The position numbers and the translations under genes were made by a program. A stretch of 64,000 nt of DNA from Anaeramoeba flamelloides (lineage: Eukaryota; Metamonada; Anaeramoebidae): assembly GCA_027625915.1 (NCBI GenBank), contig JANTQA010000023.1, positions 17,918,001-17,982,000 on the forward strand, read 5' to 3'. This document shows, in pieces, positions 34,861-45,200 of this stretch. The notes under the pieces are model-generated. The model did not search any database and was not told the DNA's origin. It saw nothing but the letters and a program-made list of their open reading frames with translations. The stretch's first letter is position 1. Each line of letters begins with the position of its first letter.

Positions 34861-36936
34861 TTTGATTTCAAAAATGATCAAAACAATTTTCTTTACTGTT
34901 TGCTTATTTTCAATGATTTCTTTCTTCAAATAATATTTCAGGATACAAATATCATATTATTGCAAATGGTATAAAAATTTACCAAATAATATGAAAGTCT
35001 TCTTGAAAAAATAAGTACTACTTTTCATTCCATACATCGTTACAACTCAACATCTTGTACTATTTTCGCAATAATAGTTAAATAAACCCCTTTTCAAACA
35101 AAAGGAAACACCTCTCAAATTGTTAATAGTATTGAATTTAATTGTTAATAAGATGATTACTTATTGGCGATTTTCATTTTAATCATTATTTTTTTTCTTT
35201 TTATGTTTTTTTTATTTATGAATATTGAATAGATGGAAAATGAAAATACAAGAACACAAGAAATCAATTTTGAAACTATTTACCAGTGAAAAAATAGAAA
35301 ACGTCAAGTTTGATTTCGACTGGGTTAGAATTAAAAATTAAGAAAGACCGTCATTGGATTGATGTATGTAACTAAGAAAAAAGAAAATTAAGAAAAAAAA
35401 CAACCCCAGAAAATACTCAGATGAATTGCGGGTTTATATAGAAAATGAGACTTTAAAGAACAAAAATTCGATGTGTAAAGAGTTATCGATAAAATGTTAA
35501 GTAACTTTTTCCCAATTGACCTTATTCAACGCGTTTTATAATTTTTTTCATTACAATTTACAAAACAAGATTTCTCTTTTTCAAATAAAAGTGCAAATCA
35601 AATTTTGAAATATTTAATTTTAATTTTTCTTGTTTTGGTTTAATGAGATCAGCTATTCAGCAGAGTTTTTTTTTTTTTTTCGTATGTTTTAAATAGTTTC
35701 ATTTTTTTTAGAAAGATATAATAATTAATTTGATTTAATTATGAATAATTCTTGGTATTTTCTGGGCCCTTTTATTTGAAAAAGAGTTTAGATTACAAGA
35801 TACCCCTTTAAAATGATACTAAGAGAATATTTAAGTAAGAACAATAGTAATAAAGCAAAAATTCCCATTTCATCACTTTGAACAAAATTTATAATTCCTC
35901 TTTAAGAAATTATTTTCGAATTACAACTTGATGATTTTATATGTAACAAATATACTTTTTTTATCCCCAATTAAATATTCTTAATTAAAAATATCTCTTT
36001 TACAAAAGTTAAAAATAAGTAATTATATATTTAAAATAATATATATCACAAGAATAAAAAAAATGTTTTGTTAAAAGTTTATAGATTTTAAAATTTTTAA
36101 GGTCAGATCTCATTAAAATGAATTTTCTCAAATATTTGTATTTTTTTTTGAGAGAAGAATAGAAAAATTAAATAATGGGAATGGAAATAATCCCAGACAA
36201 GATTTATAATAGCTAATACTATTTGTTGCAAAATAAATTGAACAAAATTTTCATCAAGCGTTCCAAAAAAGTTTTATAAATCCTATAAAATTTTTATTTT
36301 TTAATTCAGTAAATCAGTTTAAATTGTGAGTTTTCCTTATTTAGAATTGATAACTTTTGATTATTTGATTTAATTCTTAGATTGTCATTTATTTTGGAAA
36401 GTTAAATGAAAATTTTGATCTTTTTATTTTACACTTAACAGTAATATGAAAATTGATGTGTAATTTCTTTTCTTAAAAATCAAATCCTTTTTTTTTTTTA
36501 AGAGTCAAACTTTTAAGTTTATGACTCATACACTGATTGAAATGATGATAAATGAAATTACACTTTTTTAATACACTATTCGATCGATCAAAAAACAAGA
36601 ATAAAAATTATCATTTTCCAAACTCTCTTTTAAACCTCTATAAAACCCAATTGTTACTCAAAAAAAGTTGATCCTCTTATATTATCAAACAATTACTTGA
36701 GTATTCTAGTTACACAACACTTTAATGAACTTTTGGTAGGTTTATTACTAGGTTCATAAAAAATTTAGTTATTTATAAAAAGGATTTTAATAGAAAATTT
36801 TTGTAATTTCACTACAATTTACCTAATAGGTACAATTAACAATCATGTAGGATTATTGTCAGAAATGGTATTTTTTTCACTACTATAAAATGATTGTTCA
36901 AAAAAAGTTTCATATGAAAGTGTGGCTTTTTTTTTA

Positions 36937-37034
36937 TACCATTTTATAAGGAATCTATTTGTTAAGTAGATCTATTCGTAATTTTTTTTACCATTTTATA
37001 AGGAATCTATTTGTTTTGTAGATCTATTCAATAA
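36937..37034 (+). repeat. Tandem duplication, period 52 bp
   Basis: TACCATTTTATAAGGAATCT followed by ATTTGTT and GTAGATCTATTC occurs twice, 52 bases apart, with few differences: a recent local duplication. Confidence 0.85.
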
Positions 37035-37614
37035 TCAGCAATATCAAATTCAGTCAAATATTTATACTGATATAATTAAAACGTATATTTTGTATTTCAA
37101 AATAAGTTCATCAAAATATTTTCTGAAATTTAAAAAAAAGATATATACACTTTTTGAAGAAAAAGGGTTGACTGTCAATTTCAATAAAAAGTGGACATAT
37201 GGAAAGGAATAAAATTATTTTTTTAAACAAAAAAATAGAGTTTTAAAGTTTTTTTGCTTTCTAATATATTTTGTCTAGTTGAAACATCTCTGGGAAAAAC
37301 AATTTTTTAGATCAAAAAGAAAAAAGTAACGACCAATTTTCACCACGAAAAAATATCAGAATTTAATAGTGATCAGAAAATTTATTTAGTTTTATTTCAG
37401 CAATCCCTTAAAAACTAACCAATTTGATTTTTGATTCTAAGAATCAATTAAAAATGAATAACAAATTTGGATATTTGATTCGTTTTTTATAGAAGTCAAG
37501 TTTAATAACAATATTTTATAACACATTTGTTCTACTTTTTTCGGAAATTGCTTTTTGTAGTTCATTTTTTTTTTTTTTTTGGACAAAATTTAAAGTATCG
37601 TTAAGGGATTAGCG

Positions 37615-38352
37615 TCTCCCAAGAAGAAGCCTAGGAACAAAGTATGTTGTTATTAGACCTAACCACATTAGTGCTACATGGTTCAAATGTCTCTAAAAAA
37701 TCTCTCAGTCAAGTAGTAATATTTGTTGATCTCATCAATTAAAAATGATCTATGTATTAGTAAAAAACCCAAACAATTTCAGAATAAAATCTGCATTTCG
37801 CCATAAATTTAAAGGTTGAATTATCAATATTCGGACTCCAAAGTCATAAAATATCTTTCTCAAATTTGTGGCGAAATGTAGATTAATTACTAAAAAATTC
37901 GTTTTTTTTTAAAAATTAAATAATTAATGAATAAATATTTTTGACAAATTATTTCTCAAATCATGCAAATATATTGATTCTATAATAATCCTTATCAAAA
38001 GAAAACAAAACTAATTAGTCTTTGTGCTTTTATGTTGATGATTATTGAGTTAATCTTTTAAATTCAAAAATTCAAAAAATAGTTACTTTTGGAAGTTCTA
38101 AATCTAAATTATTAAATACCAGAATAATGTATTTTGGAGTTTCTATTTTTAGATTTGGAAAAGGAATTAAAAAAAATTTTTTCAAAAATGAAAATTTTTA
38201 ATAGTGATCCTTAGTAAAAAATGAAATAATTTATTGTGCAATAAAATTTAAAATAGATTTTTTCGAGCTATTTGAGACATGGTTCACTAATATCATTTGC
38301 ACCCAATTACAACATACTTTGATTATAGAGAAATCTAGGTGACACTAATCCC
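37615..38352 (+). mobile_element. Family E TTAA-flanked element, copy 1
   Basis: A 738-bp element lies between TTAA (37611-37614) and TTAA (38353-38356), with inverted ends GGGATTAGCGTC and GTGACACTAATCCC. It aligns end to end with copy 2 (53736-54489) in the same orientation. There is no open frame, so it is non-autonomous. Confidence 0.85.
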
Positions 38353-38549
38353 TTAAAGTAAGAAAAATTTGATCCAAAACTGAGTAAAAAAATTTTCAAA
38401 TTGAAAAAGAAGTAAAAAATTCAGATTTGTAAGTATGTTGAATTCAAGTAGAGAAAAAATAATTCGAATTATGCTCCAATGGTCTGAAAAAAAGAAATTT
38501 TTATTATTTAATTTGAACAACCTAATTGTTGTTATTGTTGGATTGAAAA

Positions 38550-39377
38550 TTACTTTTTTTTTTTTTTTTTTTCTTTTTTTCTGTTTTGTTTGTTTGCAAT
38601 CCTTTGAATTTTTTTTTTTGTTAATTTCTTGTGTTCCCTTAACAATTCTCTTTCTCTTTTTTCAATATTGTTGAATTTCATATTTTCTTTTTGAGTTAAA
38701 CCATAATCTTTTTGCTGATTTAATTTATAGTGTTTTCTTGTAAGCTCATCTAGTTCTTCATATTTTGCATTTTGTGTTTTTAAACGCATTATTTCCAATT
38801 TAATTTGATCGATTTCACTGCAAAGATCTGTATATTTATTTTTATACAATTCCTTGTTGTTTTGATACTCGAATTCTTCTTTATCTTCAACCTTAACATC
38901 ATAGTCCTTGTCGTCATGATGATACTCATCTTGTTCTTCATTATCATCTTTATTTAGTAATTCTATTTCGATCTGATTCCCAGTCTCTTTATCTTTGTAT
39001 GTTTCTTTGTTGTTAATATTTTCTTCATCTTGATCTTGAACTTTTGTTTTTTTTTTAGTTTTTTCTTTTTTCATTTTTTTTGAATTGGTTAGGTTATTGA
39101 GATTATTAGATCCTAAACTCGGAAAAATAGAATCACTTTTGGGATTCAAGGTATTGTTTGAATTATTTTTGTACTTTTCTCGTTCAGAATCTTCTGATGT
39201 CTTTCCAAGAGTAATGGTTGTATTTTGTTCAAATTCGTATTCTGACAAATTATTAAAATTTTCGTTAAATAATGTTGGTTGTGTATTTTTGGACTTTTGA
39301 TTATTTTTTTCAGAAGACTCTTCTTGGTTTTGGTGTGTTTTTCCTTCGTCTTCTGAGGATATATTTTGTTTTTCCAT
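38550..39377 (-). CDS. Charged coiled-coil protein, possibly occludin/ELL-like C-terminus, 275 aa
   Basis: Residues 1-160 are low-complexity and acidic or polar, with a Lys-rich patch KKMKKEKTKKKTK. Residues about 168-262 form a predicted helical domain (ELYKNKYTDLCSEIDQIKLE, then LKTQNAKYEELDEL and REHKKL). Its Y-x3-Y-x2-L-x3-ID start and length resemble the occludin homology domain of ELL transcription elongation factors. That is a resemblance by eye only; a plain coiled coil is the alternative. The tail is Lys-rich (KKEKKKKKKK) and nuclear localisation is plausible. The ATG at 39377 is preceded by TTTTGATAACAG, a good acceptor, so an intron probably lies in the 5' leader and upstream exons may exist. 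Confidence 0.75.
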   Translation of the reverse strand: MEKQNISSEDEGKTHQNQEESSEKNNQKSKNTQPTLFNENFNNLSEYEFEQNTTITLGKTSEDSEREKYKNNSNNTLNPKSDSIFPSLGSNNLNNLTNSKKMKKEKTKKKTKVQDQDEENINNKETYKDKETGNQIEIELLNKDDNEEQDEYHHDDKDYDVKVEDKEEFEYQNNKELYKNKYTDLCSEIDQIKLEIMRLKTQNAKYEELDELTRKHYKLNQQKDYGLTQKENMKFNNIEKRERELLREHKKLTKKKIQRIANKQNRKKEKKKKKK

Positions 39378-39850
39378 TTCCTGTTATCAAAATGTAATAA
39401 AAGAATTTTGTGAAAAAAATGATTTTTTAATTTTCGGGTATTTTCGTATTAGAGTTCTAGACTTCTCTTAGTTGTAATTTAATTTGTTAAGATTTTCAAA
39501 TAGGGTCTACATTAGTATTTTCTAAATTATTGGTATGTGTGTTGTGTTAACCAAATATTCTGAACCCAATATCATTTAAAAGTTATTATTGAATATTTAA
39601 TATCAAGAAACAATCTTCTTTTAATGAAAATTTCCCAAAGTTTAATTCATTTTTTTGCAATTTTTCTTTCAAAATGATTCCATATTTTTATTTTTATGTT
39701 GACTGAACAAGAACATTTTTGAAAACCGTTAATATTCAAGAGATGAGATTAATTAACATTGGAGAAAGGGGTTGTAAAATTCAAAGAAAGTAAAACACCC
39801 AAGAAGTGTTTGCTTCGAAAACAAGTATCAACCAAATTTGCTTTAATGGG

Positions 39851-39949
39851 TTACAATGGTTCCTTGAAAAGTGAAGAAATAGCAAGATCAAATAAGATCT
39901 TCTTTTCTCTTTCATTTGGAGACAATGTGATGAATGTGATCGTATTCAT
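39851..39949 (-). CDS. Candidate upstream exon, 32 codons
   Basis: An ATG-started frame reads MNTITFITLSPNEREKKILF followed by DLAISSLFKEP. It has mixed composition unlike its surroundings, and a possible GTAACC donor lies before its stop. It could be a first exon of the gene at 38550, but that donor leaves phase 2 while the acceptor before 39377 needs phase 0. Unproven. Confidence 0.25.
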   Translation of the reverse strand: MNTITFITLSPNEREKKILFDLAISSLFKEPL

Positions 39950-39984
39950 TTTATCTTTGTTGTACATTCAAAAAATTGGTTTTG

Positions 39985-40024
39985 TTTTCGTTTTCTTTTT
40001 CTTTTTCTTTTTCTTTTTCTTTCT
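39985..40024 (+). repeat. CTTTTT microsatellite
   Basis: About six tandem copies of a TTTTTC unit. Confidence 0.9.
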
Positions 40025-40403
40025 TTTGTTGAGATTCTTTTTATCTTGAAAAAGGTATCAAGGAAAGTTTGGGTTGATACCAAATGGGTAAATAGTAAAA
40101 ATCTGATAACTCTGATGGAAAGTTGTTTAAAAAGGTTATTGTAAGCAATGGTGAATCTTAAATGGATAATTTTAAGATGAAAAATCATTTCAAAAATAGG
40201 GTCAAATTTATTTTTTTCTTAATGCGTTTCTTTTCTCTATTCTTTTATTAGAAATAATAATTAAAGCAGAAAAGGGTGTTTTATACAGTTATTTTTAAGT
40301 TTTAAGTTCTGATTTTTCTGGGTTGAGTTTTGGTATTCACTAAATGAGAAACTACAATTTTTTTTCAATCAAAAATTTGCCCCTATTTTTGAAATTAAGC
40401 TTA

Positions 40404-40427
40404 AATATATATATATATATATATATC
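40404..40427. repeat. TA microsatellite
   Basis: A run of TA dinucleotides next to the start of the family B remnant. Confidence 0.9.
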
Positions 40428-40436
40428 TATTATAAA

Positions 40437-40821
40437 ATTTTGACACACACATTATCAAAAATAGGAAAACAAAAAACCTATTTATTATGTTTTTTTCAAA
40501 CTTAATATTAACCACATATAATTTACTCATAGTTATAATATTTTTATAAGTAATAATTTTTAACTCAAATAAAAGAAAAAAATTAAAATTAAAAATAAAA
40601 ATCAGTTTGTCCAAAATAACGAAACAAGCTGAAAAAACGCATTGGAAAATTTGTTGAAATTTCACCAACAAATGTTGACCGATCAAACAATAAGAAACCA
40701 TCAGCCAATTGTTTAGGATTTTTCAATTTGATGAACTCAACAGTAACCTTCTATCAACCATTGAAATTTTTCCAGATTAAAGGAAACAGAATACGTAACT
40801 ACAAAAAAGTAAATCAAAATA
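40437..40821 (-). mobile_element. Family B MITE, copy 2, truncated by family A
   Basis: It aligns with 26225-26610 of copy 1b (for example AAATTTGTTGAAATTTCACC and AACCTTCTATCAACCATT). It stops exactly where a family A element begins, and no continuation is clear beyond 41022. Confidence 0.65.
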
Positions 40822-41020
40822 CAGTCAGTTTCACTTTTAAGGCACAAACTTTCAACGAAATTTAAGGCACAATAAAAAATCTCAAATTAAAGCACAACAT
40901 TTGGATTCTAGTAAAATAAATTGTAAAAAAAAAAAAATTCCAAATTTTGTGCCTTAATTTGAGATTTTTTTGTGCCTTAAATTTCGTTGAAAGTTTGTGC
41001 CTTAAAAGTGAAACTGACTG
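40822..41020. mobile_element. Family A hairpin MITE, copy 5 (best preserved)
   Basis: A 199-bp element between TA (40820-40821) and TA (41021-41022). It starts CAGTCAGTTTCACTTTTAAG and ends AAAAGTGAAACTGACTG. The two arms of about 90 bases are nearly perfect complements around an A-rich loop. Confidence 0.9.
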
Positions 41021-41089
41021 TAATAAATATAAAAAAATATTAGATTTTTTGTTAAACGTTCTTTTTTAAACTAAAATTTTAAATTTATT

Positions 41090-41600
41090 GTTCAATTTTT
41101 TATAATTTAGTCATTTTTTTGTTTTTTATTTATCTTTTCATTGTAATTTTCTTTTTTTTTCAATTTTTTTTTGAAAAATTTTTGTTTTTTCTGTTTCATT
41201 TTCCCCTCCTTTTTTTTTTTTTTTTAAAAAGTTGAAAAAAATAAAAAAAATGTTTAAAACCTAAATTAATATTAAGAAAAGTGAACTTACTTAATACCTT
41301 TTAAAATATATACATTTACTTCAAAAAATATTAAAATAAACAGTTATAATTTCCACAGAACTTGTGATATTTTTACAGAAGTTCCAAAGATAAGGGCAAA
41401 AAATTTTTTTATCATTTTATTTTTTTTGAAATTTATGGTTTTGTTCAAGATATTTCTTTTATGAATATCTACTCTAATCTGAATTTTAATATTTATCTGT
41501 ATTTCTCAACAATCTAAGTTTGGTTGATTCTTAAAAATAAAGTATATTTTTCATTTGTAGCCAGCCACCTTTGAGAGAAATGGAGTTTAGGAAATTATTT
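41090..41600 (+). repeat. Family H repeat, copy 3
   Basis: It aligns with copies 1 and 2, ending CATTTGTAGCCAGCCACC against CATTTTTGGCTGGTGC in copy 1. Confidence 0.55.
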
Positions 41601-42208
41601 TTTTCATCCTTATTGAATATTCTCTCAATTCCATTTCTCCTAGAGTATAGATTACAGATGACCATTAAAGACATATGTTCTTAATGAATTCAGAACATAA
41701 ATTACATATACCATCCTTTCATTTTGGTTAATATGAATACGAGACGTTATACAAAGATGAAAATAGATTTTTTCTTTAAAAAATTGTGTGAATTATTTTG
41801 CTTTTTATTTTGTTTTCCATTATTTTTAATTTTGGTAAAAATTTACAAAGAATTGAAAAAGTTTTTTATTTTCTTTTTATGAATTTTCATAAAAAATTAA
41901 AAAAAAAAATAAAAAGATAAAAAAATAATAGCAATGATAATAAATATAATAATAAAATGAAATTATATTTTACTCTTATTATTAATCTTTTTTGTATGTG
42001 ATTTAACAACAGTTATTAATTTTAAAAGTTTAAGATTTTAAAAGTATTCGTAACCTTAATACCGCTTTGATTGGAATTAAAAAACGTAAAAAAAAAAAAA
42101 AATTGAAATAATAAATTAAGCTTAAATTTCTTATGACCTTAAATTTTTTATATTCCTTTTATTTATTTATTTATTTTGTTATTTTAATAAATATCAGTTA
42201 TTAATGAT

Positions 42209-45200
42209 TTATTCTGAATCTGAATCTTCAATCATTACAACGGTTGCTTTCTTCTTGTTCTTCCTTTTCTTCTTTTTTTTTGTTTTTTTACTTACAACAG
42301 AAATCTCGTCGGAATCAGACTTGTCATTTTTTTTTTCATTTTCGTTCTCAAGTTTCTCTTTTTTGTTCACATCTTCATTATTTATTTTTTTATTGTTTTG
42401 ATTTAAATTTTGATTTATTTCTTTAATTTCATTTTTTAATGAAGATTCATTTTTTTGATTTTCATTTGTATCCTTTTCTGTTTGGTTTTCTGTTTGGTTT
42501 TCTGTTTCTGTTTCTTTTCCCTTTTCAATTTCTGTTTCTGTTTCTGTTTTTGATTCATTCTTTTCTTGCTTTACCCCTTTTCTTTCCTTCTCATTTTCAT
42601 TTGTCTTTTCATTTGGTTTATTTTTATGTTTATGTTTTCGCTTAGACTTTTTTTTTGAATTTTTTATTTCTTCAGTTTCATTATTTGTTTTTACTTTTTT
42701 TTTCTTTGTCTTTTTTGATTTAATTTTAGTTTCAATTTCTTCTTCTTCATCTTGACTAGAACTCACAAAATTATCACTATCTTCATCATCAAGAGCAAAC
42801 TGATCTTCCACAGAGGTTTCTGGTTTTTTAGAATGCTTGATTAACCATTTCATCATTACATTGAGATTATTTTTATTTTTGGCACTTACAGAATAACAAC
42901 ACACTTCTCGATCTTTGATTTTGTCTAATTCCATTAATTCTATTAATTTTTGGACAGGTACAGCTTTTTTTAAATCATTCTTATTCCCCAAAACCAGTAA
43001 TGGAATTCGTTTTAATGCCTGTTTGCTTACAAGTTCTCTCAGCTCTTTTTTAGATTCCTTAATTTTCTTTTTATCATTACTATCTACAACATAAACAATC
43101 ACATTCACTCCTTTACAATATCTTTCCCAAACTATAATTTGAGTTTTATTATTTTTATTATTTTTTTTGTTTGGAATGTTTATTAAAGAATTTATTTTAC
43201 CATCGATTAATATTTTGTTATAAGAATTGTTTATTTCGTGAAAGATATAAATTTATCTGGAACAAAACGAAAAAAAAAATATAATCAAAAATTTTGACAA
43301 AAATCTCTTTAAAAAAGTTTTTTTTAAAAAAATACTCAAAAGTAGTTGTTTGAAATATTCTCGAAAATACCAGATAATCTAAAAAACTCATTTTTTTTAA
43401 AACACTTAAAAGCACTTTTTAAAGAACTTTAATGAAACCGAAGTGTTAATAGATACATGTTAATGGAAAAATAACAATTTTACTTTTAAACACAATTTTT
43501 TTTTTTTGAATTTTCTACTTTAAGCTCTCTGAAGAGTTTTTGGCAACTTTTGAGTATATTAGGGTATGCTAGTACTTGTTAGGGTAAGTGTATGTGCATA
43601 CCAGGGCATGTTTGGGTTTGGGTTTGAGATGGGATTGGTAGAGTGTGTTGTGTTTGATTAAACCCAGTTTCTTTTATGAGAGGGAAAGTTAAATAAGGTT
43701 TTTCTTGGGTGGAGTAGGGCACGTGTATGTGTTGTACGATTAGATATTACTTGGTTCTTTTTAATTGTTTTTAAGATTCCAAAATTTTCAGTAGTGATAT
43801 AAAATTAGAAATTGTATTTAAAAATACATTTCCTCTCATTTATTAATACCATTTAGCAATGATCAGAAATGACACAGACATCTAAGCAACCAATTCTTTT
43901 CAAACAAAACAAGTTGAATAATTTCCAAAAAATTTGTAATTTTCACAGATTATGCTTACTATCAAATAAAATAAAAAAAAATCTATAATAACCTTTGAAT
44001 TTTACCTTTAAAATGAGTGGTTCGGTACCCGGGTTTCTTAGTAATTCTTCAAAAAGCGTTTTTTAGTGGTTACAAAAATTTTGAGTATTTTCAATATTCG
44101 GGTATTTTGGGAATATTTGATAGAAATATCAAAATCTTTTTAGTCTTAATAATTAAAATTATGAAATTTATTGCTATTATCGAGAATTTTTCTTCTCAAC
44201 TCTTATGATTAGAAACAATTAGGTAATAACGGAAAACTAATAATATAAAATTTAAAATAAAAATTATTTAAAAATATATATAAATTCCGGGTAACAAATG
44301 CACTACACCCTGAAATAGTGTCGTTTTATTATTATTCAAATGAATTGAGTAAAATTAAAAATTTTCTTTATATTTTTGATTTCTGGAAAAACGTTATTAG
44401 GTTTTCTTGGCTTTTCTGTTTTCTTTGTAAAATCAATTGATTTTCGTTAGGTTTTTTTTACTTTTTGAAATAAACCGAAAATTTATTAAAATTTTCTGTT
44501 TATTTCAAAAAGTAAAAAAAACCTAGAACACTTTACAAATAAAACAGAAAACATCTTGAAAAGCGTCGTTCTGTTTTTTTTTCTTTTTATTTCAAAAATT
44601 AAAAAAAAACCTAGGCACTTGACGGCACTCTAGAGCATTCTATGTGCATGACGGCATTTGTTTATATTGTTATTATATTTAATATTTTTTAAAAATTCTT
44701 GAACTTTCCACCCAGAACAATTGGATATTAAATTTTCTCTAAATCGATTTATATCTAATAATTTTATGTTTTCTAATTCCCAATTAATATTTTCCTGGCC
44801 TTTTTTTGGAAAATTTTAATTTTTCTTATATGTACAAACCAAGAATTTATCATTTCTTTTTTTTTTTTTGAGTTTGTATCTTCTTTTGTAGATTGAAATA
44901 CTGACTTGGTCTATTTTTGCTTCAGTTTAATAAATTAATCTTCTGGGAATATGGATTGATTTTTAAAGATTTTGTTACTTTTTTATTTATCCAAACATCA
45001 ATTAATTAAAAATATTTTTGAGTTAAATTAAAAATTACTAATCCATAAAATAATTGATTAAATGTATATTCATTTAAAAATATGTAATTTTACTCCATTA
45101 GCTAAATTTTGTTGTTTAAAAATCATTTTGATTTTTTTAAAGTTGACTTTTACCCTTTTTCAAGTTTTTTTTTAGATGTTTCTTTTTTTCGAGCCAAATT

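Larger units (their letters stand above)
29762..38549. other. 8.8-kb gene desert
   Basis: The desert contains a family A element, a family C/LINE composite, a family H repeat, a 52-bp tandem duplication and a family E element. Tiny frames, such as one ending at 33782 (MKPSQTQHIKKKTSC...), have no support as exons. Between about 35100 and 36900 I see nothing specific. Confidence 0.55.
39378..42208. other. Intergenic stretch between the coiled-coil gene and Arl8
   Basis: It holds a possible short exon, a TTTTTC microsatellite, a TA run, half of a family B element cut by a family A element, and a family H repeat. The last 600 bases before the Arl8 stop are plain AT-rich DNA. Confidence 0.5.

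Noticed and set aside
42204-42645. Phe/Ser-rich + strand frames opposite the Arl8 tail
   Set aside because: They are shadows of the Lys/Glu-rich tail on the other strand.
42209-43131. GTPase exon as a headless pseudogene
   Set aside because: It lacks the P-loop, but the missing N-terminal half is present near 56 kb with matching splice phases.
43141-43249. In-frame extension upstream of the last Arl8 exon ([16 protein letters not shown]...)
   Set aside because: It is open but does not resemble switch II and is preceded by a stop; the GTPase alignment requires the distant exon at 56013 instead.
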